Positions 62,031 to 64,000 of a stretch of DNA of 64,000 nt are shown here, piece by piece. The stretch is taken from assembly GCA_014549065.1 (NCBI GenBank), contig JACDOX010000115.1, positions 930,001 to 994,000 of the forward strand. Reading direction: 5' to 3'. Origin of the DNA: Cardinalis cardinalis. Lineage: Eukaryota > Chordata > Aves > Passeriformes > Cardinalidae. Within the stretch, counting starts at the first letter, position 1. Each line of letters starts with the position of its first letter. Both the position numbers and the translations under genes were made by a program. Under the pieces are notes generated by a model that ran no database searches, had not been told where the DNA came from, and saw only the letters and a list, made by a program, of their open reading frames with translations.

Positions 62031-64000
62031 CACATGCTTATTTCATGAAATACCTCTCATGGAGGATGGAAGTGGGCCACACAGGGCTGCTGCAGAGTTC
62101 AGGGGGCTATCCTGCCCATAAAAATATCTCAAATCCTCTNTAAGAAAATTTAGTGGTTAGCCTTTCTTTTCTCACTCACCTCTCCTCTGCTAACCATTTT
62201 TTTGAGCTTTTGCATTTATGTTCCTAATTAATTTAACGAGTGAATTGTGCCATTTAATTCAGCACATCGTATCTCTTTGTAGTGCACACTCTTCAGTAAT
62301 AAAGTGGCATTATAAATTATTCAATTTTTCAAGCTTTGAGTCTAAATCAAATAACNTATGATATCTTTGAAGACATTTTTATAGCTGTTCTTAAAACATA
62401 TGAATATGATAGTAGTTTTCACACAATGGAAACCAGCACCACTTATTTGCTTTGCTTTGCTTTAATTTGATAGGAAGTGTACGTATAATTACATTTCTCC
62501 CTTTTATCTGTCATTCTTCTTGGACCCCAAATGGAGCATGTTTCTACATAAAGCAGGCAATGAAAGGANTGTCACTTCTTGAAAGAAATTTTGCCTGTTT
62601 CCAAACAGAAATATTTTAAGGCAGATTGACTGTTCTGAATAGGTTAGAAGCAGACTTTCATAACCTCAATTATAATGCATTGATAACAACATTTGTGAGA
62701 TTAGACACGGAATGAGGTAGGTTGAGAGGTATTAGAAAGTAAACTAAAAACATACAAATCATCCTGGAAGGGCAATCTCTAAAGCTGNTCTATTAATTAA
62801 AAACCTACTTATTGATGTATGATATATTGTGTGTTGTGTAAATAAACTGCATTGATATGAGACGAGAGAGGGAGGGCTGCATGTGACATCTGCAGCCAAC
62901 TTGAAGCTCTTGCAAAGGAGTTTTTCACAGCTTTTTGACTGCACATAATGTAATATAACAAACACATAGGTGAATTCAAATATCTTTTTTTGCAAGAGAC
63001 CCACAGTTTTAGGGTTTTCAGTTAGAAGAGTAAAGGGGGAAGCTCAGCATATACAGCTTTACGAAGGACAGTGGTGGGGTCCTAAGCAAACTATATGTGA
63101 AGGGTGTTGTTCAGGTTTTGTTCCTCTCTAGCCTGTAGGATGTCATTAGGAGAGTTCCTTTTCCATTATCAATTATGTGCTTGGTACTTTATAAATAAAA
63201 GCTTATTTCTGCCTCAAGAAGAGGACTTACCTTTAGCCATTGAGTGAGCTTGTGTGAATCAGATGTGGGTTTGCTGATGGCAGCTGCAGATAAAATTAGG
63301 CTGAAAGTAGGCTGCACTTAGAAATTTATAAAAGGAGCAGAATTGCAATGCATCTGATGGGAGAAGAATTTCTAGCACCAGTATTTGACATCTGTCTCAT
63401 GGTCCAAATTGGGACTAAGTGGGAGAAAGCTCAACTGCACTGAGGTCAGTAGTTTCAACTATGTGCCCAATGCTTTGCTCGTTGAAAAAGCTTACAGCAA
63501 CTAAAACAGGCTTTTGAACCTGGCCATTGCCTTTTAGTGCTTTACTTTAGTTAATACTTTTAGTTTGGGGCTTTGCTTGTTCTTTCTACTTTTTCATATT
63601 TTTGTTTTAATGGTGAATAATTCCTATCTGGCTTGTCAGCTTTCATAGCATGTTTTGGCTTTGTAAAATTTGGCATATACACAAGTGACTGTGAATATTT
63701 TTGTTTGTTTGTTTCTAACCATAAATACTGCATGACAGCTAANAATTTTTTGTAGCTCCATTCTGATCAACAATGCAACTGAATTTCTGAATGGGCTGTT
63801 TTTCAGTTTTCTCATTGACAACGTTAGGAGTGGACATGAAACAAATGAAAAGTTNCATTAGATTGTTATTCCCATCAGACTTTTCCCTAGTGTCTAAGCA
63901 TCGATTTTACGGCAAAGAGTAAAGCTCAATGCCTTCAGCTGATTAATGTCCCGTTCCTAATTTGCATGCATGGGTAGTGTCTACCCAAAGGTCAGAACAG
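62031..64000. other. Unique non-coding DNA, no gene recognised
   Basis: AT-rich sequence. It includes (TTTGC)3 at 62446-62460, an AT-rich segment at about 62200-62350 with CTAATTAATTTAACGAG, and another octamer (ATTTGCAT) at 63960-63967. The minus-strand frames 62759-63004 and 63636-63821 each contain an N and have no recognisable motif. Confidence 0.6.

Overview
This looks like a stretch of bird nuclear genome, almost entirely non-coding. The main evidence is the repeats. Several CR1 LINEs are truncated at their 5' ends and carry the octamer-type 3' tail typical of birds (positions 3073-4860, 35101-35310, 51121-51180). There are two avian-type retroviral LTRs (13137-13518, 17921-18379), and a few very old amniote repeats, including MIR-type SINE pieces and an L3-like/old CR1 fragment. 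The base composition is AT-rich and CpG-poor, as in vertebrate intergenic or intronic DNA. I cannot name the species or the chromosome.

I recognise no host protein-coding exon, tRNA, rRNA or other structured RNA gene. Every open frame outside the CR1 copy is short, and several of the longer ones begin at GTG or TTG rather than ATG. None reads as a known protein. The window is best described as a gene desert or the inside of a very large intron.

Layout: 1-3072 unique sequence; 3073-4860 a minus-strand CR1 with a decayed reverse transcriptase; 4861-6590 unique; 6591-6755 a run of 165 N beside an A/C-rich simple repeat; 6830-13136 unique; 13137-13518 a CpG-rich apparent solo LTR with CCAAT and TATA boxes; 14940-15075 an old CR1 scrap; 17921-18379 the downstream part of a second LTR family with its poly(A) signal; 18380-35100 unique with weak traces of ancient repeats; 35101-35310 and 51121-51180 short CR1 3' ends; 52930-53425 an ancient CR1/L3-like fragment; 54467-54564 and 55808-55912 two MIR-like SINE pieces in the same orientation; 55913-64000 unique, including a GC-rich patch near 58.9-59.1 kb and an AT-rich homeodomain/octamer motif cluster near 61.95 kb.

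I found no operon-like or multi-gene system and nothing that supports a novel biological system. The points most worth a second look are the intact-looking LTR promoter, the octamer/TAATTA cluster, the two-strand open region at 55.0-55.7 kb, and clustered single-base Ns that suggest assembly uncertainty. All family names come from recognising sequence by eye, without any database search.
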